Source: Candidatus Butyricimonas faecavium (GTDB taxonomy: Bacteria; Bacteroidota; Bacteroidia; Bacteroidales; Marinifilaceae). From it: a stretch of DNA of 64,000 bases. The DNA is taken from NCBI GenBank assembly GCA_944321125.1, contig CALUKD010000010.1, forward strand, positions 37,070-101,069. The letters run 5' to 3'. Numbering within the stretch: the stretch's first letter is position 1; every line of letters starts with the position of its first letter. Made by a program: the position numbers and the translations under genes. Positions 34,272-45,784 of the stretch are shown in pieces. The notes beneath the pieces were generated by a model that ran no database searches, was not told the DNA's origin, and saw only the letters and a program-made list of their open reading frames with translations.

Positions 34272-36221
34272 ATGAAAAGTTATTTATTTGGACCGAATGG
34301 ATTAGCTACCAAGATTGTACACACGAGATACCTGAGTCGCTGGATTGTAATGGGGATTGACGTGGTGCTTTCGACTTTGGTAACGGTTTTTGCTTACTGG
34401 CTTATCCGGTTTGTCAGGGAAGAACCTATTGTTTGGTCGTGGGTTACATATTTAGCATTGCTGGCAGCGGTAATTAGTGCGTTGGCGTTTGCTATATTAC
34501 ACGCACATCGTGTTGTGATGCGTTTTACTACGTTACGGGAAACATGGCGTTTGGGGATTGCAATGACTTTGAAGGTGATCATTCTTTACCCGTTGATTCA
34601 TGTGTTTTACCCGCAAGTATCCAATGAAAGATTGATTTTGGGTGCTTTGTTGGATGTGATGACGACTACGGTGGTGCTGGTATCTGTGCGAGTGGTGTTA
34701 GTAAGTTTGTATGATTTCTTGAAGGTGCGCTTGAATGGAGAACAAAAGCGGGTGTTGATCTTCGGGATGGATGATTGTTCTGCCTCACTCAGTACGGCAG
34801 TTTCTAATAGTTTCCTGCCATCTTACAAAGTGACGGGGTATTTGACTATAGGTAAGAGATATAAGCATTACCGGTTATCCGGTGAATCAGTATACTTTAT
34901 TACAGGAGAAGAAGGATTTAACCGGTTGATAAAACGCTTGCGGATTGACGGCGTTGTGTTTCCGAATTATCGGACTGCTCAGGAGGAACAAAAACGATTG
35001 GTACGTTATTGTCAGAAATTGGGTTTGGAAATGTTGGTATTGCCTTCCGTGGAAGAAATGAGTGATGGACAGTTGCCACGCCCGCAGATGAAAGAAATTC
35101 GCTTGGAAGAACTGCTTGGACGTGACGAGATAAAGATTAATTTGAAAGAGATTGCAGAAGGTTTGGAAGGGAAGGTGGTTTTAGTGACGGGAGCAGCCGG
35201 GTCTATCGGAAGCGAATTATGTCGTCAATTGACACGTTTTAATATAAAACAATTGGTATTTTTAGATTCAGCCGAAACTCCGATGCATAATATTCAGTTG
35301 GAGTTTACAGATAAATTCCCGACGACTCCTTTTGTTCCCGTGATTGGGGATGTCAGGTCTCTCGATCGTATGGATTTTGTATTTCGTAATTATCGTCCTC
35401 AGGTGGTATTCCATGCGGCTGCTTATAAACATGTGCCTTTGATGGAATCGAATCCTTGTGAAGCTGTGCGGGTGAACGTGTTTGGAACCATGAATGTGGC
35501 TGATCATGCCGTGAAATATGGTGTGGAGCGTTTTGTTATGGTATCCACGGACAAGGCGGTTAATCCGACAAATATCATGGGAGCTTCCAAGCGTTTGGCT
35601 GAGATATATGTACAAAGTTTGAGTGTGGCTATTCGGGATGGTTTGCGAGCAGGAACAACACGCTTTATCACGACTCGGTTTGGAAACGTGTTAGGATCTA
35701 ATGGTTCGGTAATTCCGAGATTCCGTGAACAGATCCGCAATGGAGGACCTGTTACCGTAACTCATCCGGATATTATTCGTTATTTCATGACAATTCCAGA
35801 AGCTTGCCGTTTGGTGATGGAAGCCGGAACGATGGGTAGGGGAGGTGAGATTTATATTTTCGAGATGGGGCGTCCCGTGAAGATTGCCGATATGGCAAGA
35901 CGCATGATTGAATTATCGGGATTTGATCCGGATAAGGAAATTTCCATTATCTACACGGGATTACGGCCGGGTGAGAAGTTGTACGAAGAATTATTAAGTA
36001 ACAAGGAAAACACTTTGCCAACAGCTCATAACAAGATTCGTGTAGCAAAAGTCCGGGAGTATAATTATTTTGATGTTGTAAATGAATTAAATAAATTGAA
36101 TGAACTGGCTGCTAGGGTGAATATCCCGGATATGGTGAAGATGATGAAGGATATTGTTCCCGAGTTTATCAGTAAGAATTCTGAATTCGAGAAATACGAT
36201 AAAAAGTCCGTGAGTTTATAA
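34272..36221 (+). CDS. FlaA1/WbpM-like UDP-HexNAc 4,6-dehydratase (second copy)
   Basis: The 649 residues have four N-terminal membrane helices (about 20-125), a Rossmann-like domain (RVLIFGMDD at about 157) and a C-terminal SDR domain from VVLVTGAAGSIGSELCRQL (about 302). The MxxxK-type active site is STDKAVNPTNIMGASKR, and GLRPGEKLYEELLSN follows. It is a clear paralogue of the 4493 gene, with near identity around the active site but a divergent membrane region. It lies between rmlC and rmlD, which suggests that QuiNAc/FucNAc-type precursors and rhamnose are made together. Confidence 0.92.
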   Translation: MKSYLFGPNGLATKIVHTRYLSRWIVMGIDVVLSTLVTVFAYWLIRFVREEPIVWSWVTYLALLAAVISALAFAILHAHRVVMRFTTLRETWRLGIAMTLKVIILYPLIHVFYPQVSNERLILGALLDVMTTTVVLVSVRVVLVSLYDFLKVRLNGEQKRVLIFGMDDCSASLSTAVSNSFLPSYKVTGYLTIGKRYKHYRLSGESVYFITGEEGFNRLIKRLRIDGVVFPNYRTAQEEQKRLVRYCQKLGLEMLVLPSVEEMSDGQLPRPQMKEIRLEELLGRDEIKINLKEIAEGLEGKVVLVTGAAGSIGSELCRQLTRFNIKQLVFLDSAETPMHNIQLEFTDKFPTTPFVPVIGDVRSLDRMDFVFRNYRPQVVFHAAAYKHVPLMESNPCEAVRVNVFGTMNVADHAVKYGVERFVMVSTDKAVNPTNIMGASKRLAEIYVQSLSVAIRDGLRAGTTRFITTRFGNVLGSNGSVIPRFREQIRNGGPVTVTHPDIIRYFMTIPEACRLVMEAGTMGRGGEIYIFEMGRPVKIADMARRMIELSGFDPDKEISIIYTGLRPGEKLYEELLSNKENTLPTAHNKIRVAKVREYNYFDVVNELNKLNELAARVNIPDMVKMMKDIVPEFISKNSEFEKYDKKSVSL

Positions 36222-36251
36222 GGGGGCTAAGGCGTGTGGGTTTGAGGGGAG

Positions 36252-36285
36252 AAATCATAAATTTAAAATCATAAATCTAAAATTA
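36252..36285. repeat. AT-rich intergenic repeat
   Basis: AAATCATAAATTTAAAATC followed by ATAAATCTAAAATTATA fills the gap before rmlD. It is the same type as the tract at 2986-3011. Confidence 0.55.
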
Positions 36286-36288
36286 TAT

Positions 36289-37143
36289 ATGGCGAATATA
36301 TTGATCACGGGTGCGAATGGACAGTTGGGTACAGAACTGAGAAATCGTAGCTTTTCTTTGTTGGATGACGTGTTTTACACGGATGTCGAAGAATTGGATA
36401 TAACAAATTTTAAGGCGGTATGTGCCTTTATTGAGACACATGATATTGACACGATTATTAATTGTGCCGCATACACGGCTGTTGACCAAGCGGAGGATGA
36501 CGAGGAAAAAGCGATGAAATTGAATCGTGATGCTGTGGCTAACTTGGCTAATGCTGCCGTGAAGTTGGATTGTATGCTGGTTCATATTTCTACGGATTAC
36601 GTATTTGACGGGACATCAGATCATCCTTACACGGAAAAAGATATTACAAACCCGCAGAGTGTGTACGGGAAAACAAAGTTGGAAGGAGAGCAGGCAATCA
36701 AAAAATCGGGATGTCTGTATATTATAATTCGTACGGCTTGGTTATATTCTAAGTATGGACATAATTTTGTTAAAACAATATCCCGTCTAGCTTCAGAACG
36801 GGACGAGTTGAATGTGGTGAACGATCAGTGGGGTACTCCAACTTATGCAGGGGATTTGGCGGAGGCTATTATTAGTATTCTGGAACGGGATGATCTCCCC
36901 GAGTTGGAAGGAGTGTATCACTTTACAAACGAGGGTGCTTGTACATGGTATGATTTTGCCAAAGAAATCGTGGAGATTACAGGTGCGAATTGTAAAGTAA
37001 ACCCAGTGACAACAGAAGAATATCCTTCTAAAGTGAAAAGACCTGCTTATTCAATTTTAGATAAGACAAAAATTAAGGAGACTTTCGATTTGGAGATTCG
37101 GGATTGGAGAGAAGCATTAAAAAGTTGCATGGCAACTTTTTAA
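36289..37143 (+). CDS. rmlD: dTDP-4-dehydrorhamnose reductase
   Basis: RmlD reduces the 4-keto group to give dTDP-L-rhamnose, completing the pathway with rmlA, rmlB and rmlC. The 284-residue SDR has ILITGANGQLGTEL, INCAAYTAVDQAEDD, HISTDYVFDGT and the YGKTKLEGE YxxxK motif (about 125), then IIRTAWLYSKYGHNFVKT. Length is normal. The last codons are embedded in a terminator hairpin, and the TAA stop uses the final T of its T-run. Confidence 0.96.
   Translation: MANILITGANGQLGTELRNRSFSLLDDVFYTDVEELDITNFKAVCAFIETHDIDTIINCAAYTAVDQAEDDEEKAMKLNRDAVANLANAAVKLDCMLVHISTDYVFDGTSDHPYTEKDITNPQSVYGKTKLEGEQAIKKSGCLYIIIRTAWLYSKYGHNFVKTISRLASERDELNVVNDQWGTPTYAGDLAEAIISILERDDLPELEGVYHFTNEGACTWYDFAKEIVEITGANCKVNPVTTEEYPSKVKRPAYSILDKTKIKETFDLEIRDWREALKSCMATF
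37119..37141 (+). terminator. Intrinsic terminator overlapping the end of rmlD
   Basis: AAAAAGTTGC (37119-37128) and GCAACTTTTT (37132-37141) form a perfect 10-bp stem with a 3-base loop. It sits within the last eight rmlD codons and ends the sugar-nucleotide operon. Confidence 0.75.
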
Positions 37144-38793
<1,650 letters not shown>

Positions 38794-38813
38794 TATCCAT
38801 TCTAGTTATCCTT

Positions 38814-38861
38814 ATAAATATTCAAAAATCACACTAATTAGTGTGATTTTTGAATATTTAT
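38814..38861. repeat. Perfect 48-base palindrome
   Basis: The arms are 24 bases each around the centre ACACTAATTAGTGT, with no unpaired loop. It follows the ABC-F gene by 20 bases and abuts the promoter of the next gene. It may terminate transcription from both sides or bind a dimeric regulator. Confidence 0.8.
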
Positions 38862-38864
38862 TTA

Positions 38865-38872
38865 TACATTTG
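38865..38872 (+). promoter_or_regulatory. Candidate promoter for the UDP-xylose synthase gene
   Basis: TACATTTG is inside a small TTTATAC/GTATAAA inverted repeat, 21 bases before the ATG and four bases after the palindrome. Its -33 region would lie inside the palindrome. Confidence 0.5.
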
Positions 38873-38893
38873 TATAAATAATAGAGGTGAATT

Positions 38894-39826
38894 ATGAAGT
38901 GTGTATTAGTGACTGGTGGAGCTGGTTTTTTGGGATCACATTTATGTGATCGATTGATAAACTCAGGTAATTATGTGATTTGTTTAGATAATTTTTTTAC
39001 CGGATCGAAGAAAAATATTCAACATTTGCTAGGTAATCCTAATTTTGAATTGGAAGAACGAGATATTATCTGGCCTTACATGAAAGGGGTGGATGAAATT
39101 TATAATCTGGCTTGTCCGGCCTCTCCGGTGCATTATCAATATGACCCGATAAAAACTATAAATACTTCTGTTTTGGGTGCGGTAAATATGTTGGAACTGG
39201 CGAAAGGTGTTGGGGCTAAGTTGTTACAAGGATCGACGAGTGAGGTTTATGGCGATCCCGTGAAACATCCGCAAACTGAAGAATACTGGGGAAACGTGAA
39301 TCCTGTCGGGCTTCGTTCTTGTTATGATGAAGGAAAGAGATGTGCGGAGACATTGTGCATGGATTATCACCGTCAGGCCGGGGTGGTAGTGAAAATTATC
39401 CGTATATTTAATACTTACGGACCTCGTATGGCTCAGAATGATGGGCGTGTGGTTTCGAATTTTATCGTGAATGCTTTACAAGGGAAAGATATTGAAATTT
39501 ATGGTGATGGAACTCAGACGCGAAGTTTTCAATACGTGGATGATTTAATCGATGGCATGATTAGGGTGATGGCTACGGAGAATGAGTTTTCCGGTCCCGT
39601 GAATCTTGGAAATCCCGGGGAATTCACGATGTTGGAACTGGCGAGTTTGGTACTGGAGTTGACAGGGTCAAAGTCTCGAATCGTGTTTGGGACACTCCCG
39701 GAAGATGATCCTAGAAAGCGCAGACCAGATATAACGTTAGCCAAAACAAAGTTAAGCTGGCAACCGATGATTCCCTTACGGGAGGGGTTGTTGAAAACGA
39801 TAGATTATTTTGAGTCTCAGTTGTAA
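38894..39826 (+). CDS. UDP-glucuronate decarboxylase (UDP-xylose synthase)
   Basis: The 310-residue SDR matches the UXS family: [57 protein letters not shown] and [13 protein letters not shown], which carries the family YDEGKR YxxxK site, then [10 protein letters not shown]. It would make UDP-xylose from UDP-glucuronate. No UDP-glucose dehydrogenase is in the window, so the substrate must come from elsewhere. It has its own promoter. Its 3' end converges on the membrane GT2 gene of locus B, with only three bases between stops. Confidence 0.93.
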   Translation: MKCVLVTGGAGFLGSHLCDRLINSGNYVICLDNFFTGSKKNIQHLLGNPNFELEERDIIWPYMKGVDEIYNLACPASPVHYQYDPIKTINTSVLGAVNMLELAKGVGAKLLQGSTSEVYGDPVKHPQTEEYWGNVNPVGLRSCYDEGKRCAETLCMDYHRQAGVVVKIIRIFNTYGPRMAQNDGRVVSNFIVNALQGKDIEIYGDGTQTRSFQYVDDLIDGMIRVMATENEFSGPVNLGNPGEFTMLELASLVLELTGSKSRIVFGTLPEDDPRKRRPDITLAKTKLSWQPMIPLREGLLKTIDYFESQL

Positions 39827-39829
39827 TTG

Positions 39830-41005
39830 TTATCCTCTTTTCGCTTTTTCCCAAGTTCCTTTACCTTTGTGTCTTTTCAGATAGAAAAATGCTTTCAACA
39901 CGTTTAAATTCATAAATATGAAGTAGTAAGGGATAAACAGAATCTTTATTTTTATTTGTTTTTTTGCCATAATAGCTCCGAGCCAAGCTAGAACGTAAAA
40001 GATAATTTGTAGGATGAATATGGTCTTGTAGAGGGGTGTTCCTTGTATTATGACGAGAATCAGATTCAACGGGAACAGTAGGAATAATAAGACAGGGGTA
40101 ACCGACCAGCGTAATACTCGGTGTGATATATACTGAAAAGAGAGGGTGCCATATTTGAACAGGTTGAGTAGTCCTTTTAGCCGAGCGATAGATTGTAAGC
40201 CCCCTGCCGCAATGCGTACTTTGCGTTTTTGTTCTTCGTGCATATCTGCGGAGCCGGATTCAATGGCATAGGCCTTGTCGCAATAAGCAATTTTGTACCC
40301 TTGCATGGCAATTCGTAGCGAGAGTATAAAATCATCCAGTAAAGTGTCTTCGGGCATAGGGTTGAATAATTCCGTGCGGATGGCGAATAATTCCCCTGCG
40401 GCTCCTACTGCCGAGTACAACTTGGAATCCCACGCTTTTAATTTTGATTCGTAACGCCAGTAAAAACCTTCTCCACCTGAAACAGCGTTGTCTTTGTCCT
40501 TGTTTTCGATACGCTTTTCTCCGGCCACGCACCCCGTTTTGGGATTAGTGAAACAAGTCATAATTTCTTTTATCGACTCCGTGTTGAGCATCGTGTTGGC
40601 ATCTGTGAAAATTGTGTATGGTGTTTTAATAGATGACATTGCCCGGTTCAAGGCAGCCGTCTTTCCTCTGCGTTCGGGGGAAAAGAGGACCGTTACGTTC
40701 GGGTATGTGGCCAATAACATATTTGTTGAATCGGTGGAACCGTCGGTAACCCAGATTACGTGTAACTTGTCTTTCGGGTAATCGAGGGTCGCACAGTTAT
40801 CCATTTTTGCTTTGATGATTTTCTCTTCGTTGTAAGCTGCTATAAGAAGCGTAACATCGGGGAGAGGAATCGGGAGCGTTAACGGCTGTTCCGGGTGGAG
40901 TTTTTCTTTGATCTTGACAAGGAGATATAATAGGATTCCGTACCCGATGTAAGTGTAGAATACTATCGAAAGAGCAAAGAAAAATAGAAATGTAAATATA
41001 GCCAT
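39830..41005 (-). CDS. Membrane GT2 glycosyltransferase (IcaA/BcsA-like)
   Basis: The 391-residue enzyme has an N-terminal membrane helix and a GT-A domain: VTLLIAAYNEEKIIKAKM, VTDGSTDST, GKTAALNRA, TDANTML (the DxN/D motif) and EDTLLDDF. Three or more C-terminal helices follow (about 290-370). The processive-enzyme QxxRW motif appears as KRKVR, so processivity is uncertain. It is the last gene of the minus-strand operon 44694-39830. Confidence 0.85.
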   Translation of the reverse strand: MAIFTFLFFFALSIVFYTYIGYGILLYLLVKIKEKLHPEQPLTLPIPLPDVTLLIAAYNEEKIIKAKMDNCATLDYPKDKLHVIWVTDGSTDSTNMLLATYPNVTVLFSPERRGKTAALNRAMSSIKTPYTIFTDANTMLNTESIKEIMTCFTNPKTGCVAGEKRIENKDKDNAVSGGEGFYWRYESKLKAWDSKLYSAVGAAGELFAIRTELFNPMPEDTLLDDFILSLRIAMQGYKIAYCDKAYAIESGSADMHEEQKRKVRIAAGGLQSIARLKGLLNLFKYGTLSFQYISHRVLRWSVTPVLLFLLFPLNLILVIIQGTPLYKTIFILQIIFYVLAWLGAIMAKKQIKIKILFIPYYFIFMNLNVLKAFFYLKRHKGKGTWEKAKRG

Positions 41006-41015
41006 GGTTTAGTTA

Positions 41016-42074
41016 TTAATAATTGTATGATAGTTTCATAATGACTGGATTATGATCACTCCATTCTGTTTTTGGGGAAGTATATTGTAGACCTGTGAAA
41101 TGTTTGGAATATAGAATATAATCTATACGTAATAATTTACCTAATCCGTTAAATGTAAATCCGTAACCATTTCCACATTGTCGGAAACCATCTATATATT
41201 TCCCTTTTATTTTATGGTAGACGTAAGAAGCTGGAGTATCGTTAAAGTCTCCGCAAATAATGCTTGGATAGCGAGTGGTGTCTATAATTTGCCTTAGAAG
41301 TACAGCTTGTTTTGCCCTTTTTTTAAAGCTGTATTTTAAATCAGAAATGGAATTTTGAAGGGTAGCCATTTTGTCCGGTTGGTTACCAGTTTTTTGGGAT
41401 AAATTGTATTGTCGGGTGTTTTTACTGATATTTGTGGATTGTAAATGAACATTGAATATTCGGATTGTATCTTTGCCTAAAGAAATATCAACCCATTCCC
41501 CTTGTCCTTCTTGCATCTGGAAATTGATATTTTGAGATCGGATGATGGGATATTTACTGAAGATACAGAGTTCTTTTCCTTTTGAAAATGTCGAATGGAA
41601 AGGATATGAGTTAAATATTTTTTGAATGCTGTCGGAACTGAAATGTAGTTGACTATATTCTTGAAAACAAATAATCTCGATTTTTTCTTTAGCAGCCCAT
41701 GTTGTTACTGTGTGGAATGTAATCCGGTGGTTTGTTAAGAAGCGGTGAACATTGTTACTTGCGATGATAATTTCTTTTTCTTTATTGGTATTTGATATTG
41801 GTGAGTTAAATTGATATATAGATAAGAGGTAGTTTATATTTGCGACTACGGCTAGAAGAGATATTATCCACCATTTTTTCTTGGTTGTAAACCAGTAGAG
41901 TATAAAAAAAAAATTTGCTAAGAGAGAAACAGGAAGAAGAACTCCTGCAAGGGCGATTAAGCCAGATGAATTGGGATTTATATGAGAGGATATTACTCCC
42001 AATAAAGCGCTTGTTGCAATTAGTAGAGAAAATAGAAAGATTATTGTTGAGAGGAAAAATTTAAATCCGGCCAT
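41016..42074 (-). CDS. Membrane-anchored endonuclease/exonuclease/phosphatase-fold protein
   Basis: The 352-residue protein has two or three N-terminal membrane helices (about 5-85) and a C-terminal EEP domain. It shows IIASNNVHRFL (Asn), IICFQEYSQ (metal-binding Glu), FNVHLQST, IICGDFNDTP (D-x-N) and WSDHNPVIMKL (catalytic Asp-His). All EEP catalytic residues appear intact. Substrates in this superfamily range from nucleic acids to phospholipids, so its role in an exopolysaccharide operon is unclear. It lies ten bases after the flippase gene. Confidence 0.82.
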   Translation of the reverse strand: MAGFKFFLSTIIFLFSLLIATSALLGVISSHINPNSSGLIALAGVLLPVSLLANFFFILYWFTTKKKWWIISLLAVVANINYLLSIYQFNSPISNTNKEKEIIIASNNVHRFLTNHRITFHTVTTWAAKEKIEIICFQEYSQLHFSSDSIQKIFNSYPFHSTFSKGKELCIFSKYPIIRSQNINFQMQEGQGEWVDISLGKDTIRIFNVHLQSTNISKNTRQYNLSQKTGNQPDKMATLQNSISDLKYSFKKRAKQAVLLRQIIDTTRYPSIICGDFNDTPASYVYHKIKGKYIDGFRQCGNGYGFTFNGLGKLLRIDYILYSKHFTGLQYTSPKTEWSDHNPVIMKLSYNY

Positions 42075-42083
42075 ATTGAATAA

Positions 42084-43508
42084 TTATAGTTTGAAATGTA
42101 ATAATAGTTTTAGTTCATGAAAATTGAAATAATAAGAAAAAAACAAGTAGATGAGATTTCCAGTTATAATTCCTCCTGTTAATTGAAACCAAGAATTGCT
42201 GGTCACCATCACAGTTAAGTAACTTACAACTCCTGATATGACAGAGAGGATTAGAATAGGAAAAAGAGCTTTTACTTGTTGCTTGATTGTAATTCCAATG
42301 GTTTTACGAACATACAAAGAAATAATTAACATATCTGTAAAAGCATATAATATTAAACCGAAACACATGATCCGGATGTTAAACTGTAATGTGATAATAA
42401 GGATAGTTAAGGCAATTGCTTTTTTTATAATTTCAGCATAAAGAAAGTAGTCGGAGCGTCCTTTTACGTTTAGCAGACTATTGTTTATTTTCATGACAGG
42501 ATCCCACATGTAAGCAATACATAATATCTGAATAAGGGGAACAACCGGTAACCATTTTTCAGTAAGGAGAATTTTTACTAGAGGTTCTGCGAGTACGCAT
42601 AGTGTGATCATTAAGGGAAATATAATGTAGCAAGCCATTCTGAGGTATTTAATGAATAATTCTTTTAATGCTGGAGTGTCATCCTGCATTCTACATTGAA
42701 TCGGGTAAATTGCACGTACGATGACAGATGCAAGATTATTGGATGGAAATTGAGCAATGGTGGTTGCTCTATTATAGAATCCGAGTTCAACAGGTGTAAA
42801 TTTTTTACCTATAACCAGAGAATACAAATTTGTATAGATGGTATGTAATAAAGAAGATAATAATAATCTGGAACCGAAAGAGAACATCGTGGTAAATGAA
42901 TCTCTTGAAAAACAATAGAGGGGTTTCCAACGAGAGAATATCCATAAGAGAATAACGCGTAAGATATTGTTTGTCAATGTTTGAACGACTAAAGTCCAGA
43001 CTCCTAAACCTTGATAGGCCAGTAGGATTCCTGAGATACCACTGATTAGTACTGCTATAAAAGAAGCAAGTGCCTGTTGTTTGAAATTGAGTTCAATGGT
43101 TAACTTGGCTTGTTGTACGATTCCCAATGCATTGATAATAAGAGTAATTCCAAAGACTCTGATGACTTGGGTTAGTAGTTCTTCTTCGTAAAAGGTTGCA
43201 ATCCACGGGGCACATAAATATATAATACCATATAGAATTATCGACATGAATATATTGAAAAAAAATACGGTACTGTAATCTTGTTGTGAACATTGTTTTT
43301 TCTGTATCAAGGCGTTAATAAAGCCCCCGTCAATAAAGGTTTGGGCTATTGCCATGAAAATGCTTAACATGGCGATAATACCATAATCGGAAGGGAGGAG
43401 GAGGCGAGCGACAATCATTCCGAGTACAAACTGTACTCCTTGCGTCGAGAAACGTTCTATGGCACTCCAAAAAACACTTTGAGAAGCTTGATTTTTTATA
43501 GCTGTCAT
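42084..43508 (-). CDS. PST-family polysaccharide flippase (Wzx)
   Basis: This 474-residue protein has 12-14 helices and the WzxC/TuaB-like opening ASQSVFWSAIERFSTQGVQF, then GMIVARLLLPSDYGIIAMLS and FIDGGFINALIQKKQCSQQD. It would flip the lipid-linked repeat of locus B across the inner membrane. It belongs to a different branch from the MurJ-like flippase of locus A. It is flanked by membrane GT2 genes in one operon. Confidence 0.9.
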   Translation of the reverse strand: MTAIKNQASQSVFWSAIERFSTQGVQFVLGMIVARLLLPSDYGIIAMLSIFMAIAQTFIDGGFINALIQKKQCSQQDYSTVFFFNIFMSIILYGIIYLCAPWIATFYEEELLTQVIRVFGITLIINALGIVQQAKLTIELNFKQQALASFIAVLISGISGILLAYQGLGVWTLVVQTLTNNILRVILLWIFSRWKPLYCFSRDSFTTMFSFGSRLLLSSLLHTIYTNLYSLVIGKKFTPVELGFYNRATTIAQFPSNNLASVIVRAIYPIQCRMQDDTPALKELFIKYLRMACYIIFPLMITLCVLAEPLVKILLTEKWLPVVPLIQILCIAYMWDPVMKINNSLLNVKGRSDYFLYAEIIKKAIALTILIITLQFNIRIMCFGLILYAFTDMLIISLYVRKTIGITIKQQVKALFPILILSVISGVVSYLTVMVTSNSWFQLTGGIITGNLIYLFFSYYFNFHELKLLLHFKL

Positions 43509-43521
43509 GGGGTGAGTTACT

Positions 43522-44694
43522 CTATAAAACTAAATTCTTAATACCATGCGATGTGTGTATAAATCTTTTGTTTGCATTTTTGAGCTTGAATAGATTTAGA
43601 AACATCAGAATGAAAGAAAGTGGTAAAATTAAAATTGCGGTAACTGATTTTGTGGTTAACATTTGTTTGGGTATGGCAATGTATAGAGTAATACTTAGAG
43701 TGATAAATAGTATCCACCATTTTATAGAAGTTTCCCATGTGAAAAAAGATGTTCCGAGTGCAATTAGAAAAGTTATTCCTAGTAATAATACCCTTGGTAG
43801 ACTCATTTGTTGAAAAATTTTATCACATAAATCCCAATTTTTGGTTTGAATGGCTTGAGGAATCTCTTTGAAGGATAATCTTAGATAATGTAATTGCGCG
43901 GAAAGCCAGCGTTTCCTCTGTTTTGAAAAGTTATGATGGTTTTGTATCTTTTCGTCCCAGACATAAGTATTCGGCAAATAAGTAATTTTTTTCTTTTTTT
44001 TGATTAGCGTTAATTCTAGGGCTCTGTCAAATCCTCCGATAGCGTTGATAGAATATAGTTCTTTTTTTAGTAATTCATATTTGAAGACCATTCCGGAGCC
44101 GATTAATGCGGCTGACAAGCCTGTGTTCATATGACCTAAGCGGAAAATGCTATTATTTATTTCTTCGCTGATAGCGTCTAATATGGCTAATTTTGTATTT
44201 TTATTTTTGGCAGTTCTATGAGCTTGTGTGACTTCAATACCTTCTTGGTTCATGCTTATATTAATATGTGACAGAAACTTTGAATCGACAACATTATCTG
44301 CATCAAGGATTACGGCGATATCGTAATTATCGCCTATTTTAGCCATTGCGTAATTTAAAGCTTTTGCTTTGGTACTATTTTGGAAAACTACATTAATTAA
44401 TTTTAAAGGTAAGGTTTTTAGGGATGAAACAGTGGTGTCCTTCATCTGATCAGAAATAACAATAGTGTCATATTTTTGGTGAGGGTAATCTTGTGTTAAA
44501 CATGAATTTACACATTCCATGATAACTTGGTCCTCTTTATATGCTGGAATAAGGATCGCTATCCTTTTAAAAACGGATGCTGATGTTTGGGAGGATTTTA
44601 AGGGATAGCGAGAGGCTACGCTGAATACGAGTAAATATAGAATATTTACAGATAAAATAAAAAATATGAGGTATTCGATACTTGTTAAAAGCAT
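43522..44694 (-). CDS. Membrane GT2 glycosyltransferase
   Basis: The 390 residues comprise an N-terminal helix, a GT-A core (IAILIPAYKEDQVIMECVNS, VISDQM, STKAKALNYAMA, ILDADNVVD) and a QRKRWLSAQ motif of the processive QxxRW type at about 255. Three C-terminal helices follow. It is a close paralogue of the 48724-49944 gene; both contain ILDAISEEINNSIFR and ALIGSGM. It is the first gene of its operon, with a TACTTTTG box upstream on the minus strand. Confidence 0.88.
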   Translation of the reverse strand: MLLTSIEYLIFFILSVNILYLLVFSVASRYPLKSSQTSASVFKRIAILIPAYKEDQVIMECVNSCLTQDYPHQKYDTIVISDQMKDTTVSSLKTLPLKLINVVFQNSTKAKALNYAMAKIGDNYDIAVILDADNVVDSKFLSHINISMNQEGIEVTQAHRTAKNKNTKLAILDAISEEINNSIFRLGHMNTGLSAALIGSGMVFKYELLKKELYSINAIGGFDRALELTLIKKKKKITYLPNTYVWDEKIQNHHNFSKQRKRWLSAQLHYLRLSFKEIPQAIQTKNWDLCDKIFQQMSLPRVLLLGITFLIALGTSFFTWETSIKWWILFITLSITLYIAIPKQMLTTKSVTAILILPLSFILMFLNLFKLKNANKRFIHTSHGIKNLVL

Positions 44695-44722
44695 TTGAAA
44701 ATTTATTAAATGTATTTTATGA

Positions 44723-44730
44723 CAAAAGTA
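44723..44730 (-). promoter_or_regulatory. Candidate promoter of the 44694-39830 operon
   Basis: Minus-strand TACTTTTG lies 28 bases before the GT2 ATG. No clear -33 TTTG is seen. Confidence 0.5.
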
Positions 44731-44864
44731 ATAATAAATAGCTATGTTTTTGAATATTTTATTGTAAAAAATATCATTTTAATTGAAGAATTTAACCTTT
44801 AAGTTTTTTCTAATTATGATTTGATTTAAATTTCACTATATAGTATTATTATTGATTTATTTTA

Positions 44865-44872
44865 TATGTTTG
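44865..44872 (+). promoter_or_regulatory. Candidate promoter for the plus-strand GT2 gene
   Basis: TATGTTTG predicts a transcription start close to the ATG at 44877, which favours the ATG at 44895 as the true start. Confidence 0.5.
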
Positions 44873-44894
44873 TAATATGAAATATGGAGGAGGT

Positions 44895-45779
44895 ATGTCT
44901 GAAAAAATAGTTTCGATAATAACAATTAATTATAATGGTTTGAAGGATACTTGTGAGTTTATTGACTCTTTAATTGAATATGAAACTTTTCCTTATGAAC
45001 TAATTGTTGTTGATAATGCTTCGGAAAATGATGAAGCCGGAAAATTACAAAGTACTTATCCTGAGATTCGAGTAATTTGTAGCGAGAAGAATATAGGCTT
45101 TGCCGGGGGAAACAATTTGGGATATTGTCATGCTAGCGGTTTTTATATATTATATATGAATAATGATATGATAGTAAAAGCTCCTTTTTTAAAACCTTTA
45201 GTCGATCGACTAAAGGTTTCTACAGCAGGCATCGTTTCTCCCAAAATAAAATATTCTTATGCTTCGGATATAATACAATATGCAGGATATACCCCAATGA
45301 CTTCTATTACGATTCGTAATCGAGCGATAGGGGTGAGAGAAAAAGATATCGGGCAGTATGACCGAGCTGAAAAGACCGCTTTTGCCCATGGTGCTTGTAT
45401 GCTTACTACAAAAAGTGTCATAGAAAAGGCGGGAAAGATGACGGAAATATATTTCCTTTTTTATGAAGAATTGGATTGGTGTTTGCAAATAAGTCGGGCG
45501 GGTTATACCGTGTGGTATGAGCCTGCTTCTACGGTTTACCATAAAGAGAGTATGACAATAGAACGTGGAAGTCCAGCTCGTTGCTATTACCTGACGAGGA
45601 GTCGATTGTTGTTTGCCCGTAGAAATAATTTTAGGATATCAAAGCTACTATCTTGTTTTTACCAGGTTATGATCGTTTTACCTAAAAATATGTTATACTA
45701 TTCTTTCCATATGAGATGGGAGATGATGACTGCCATATGGAGGGGAACGAAACGTGGGTTATTGGATAAATGTTTGTAA
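44895..45779 (+). CDS. GT2-family glycosyltransferase
   Basis: This is the only plus-strand gene inside locus B. From the ATG at 44895 it has 294 residues, beginning MSEKIVSIITINYNGLKDT. GT-A motifs follow: ELIVVDNASENDEA, EKNIGFAGGNNLGY, YMNNDMIV (NND metal site) and YFLFYEELDWCLQISRAGY. It resembles rhamnosyltransferase-like GT2 enzymes. An ATG at 44877 would add six residues. GGAGGAGG sits just before 44895, and the promoter box is too close to 44877 to leave a leader. It converges on the acetyltransferase gene with a five-base gap. Confidence 0.85.
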   Translation: MSEKIVSIITINYNGLKDTCEFIDSLIEYETFPYELIVVDNASENDEAGKLQSTYPEIRVICSEKNIGFAGGNNLGYCHASGFYILYMNNDMIVKAPFLKPLVDRLKVSTAGIVSPKIKYSYASDIIQYAGYTPMTSITIRNRAIGVREKDIGQYDRAEKTAFAHGACMLTTKSVIEKAGKMTEIYFLFYEELDWCLQISRAGYTVWYEPASTVYHKESMTIERGSPARCYYLTRSRLLFARRNNFRISKLLSCFYQVMIVLPKNMLYYSFHMRWEMMTAIWRGTKRGLLDKCL

Positions 45780-45784
45780 TTAAG

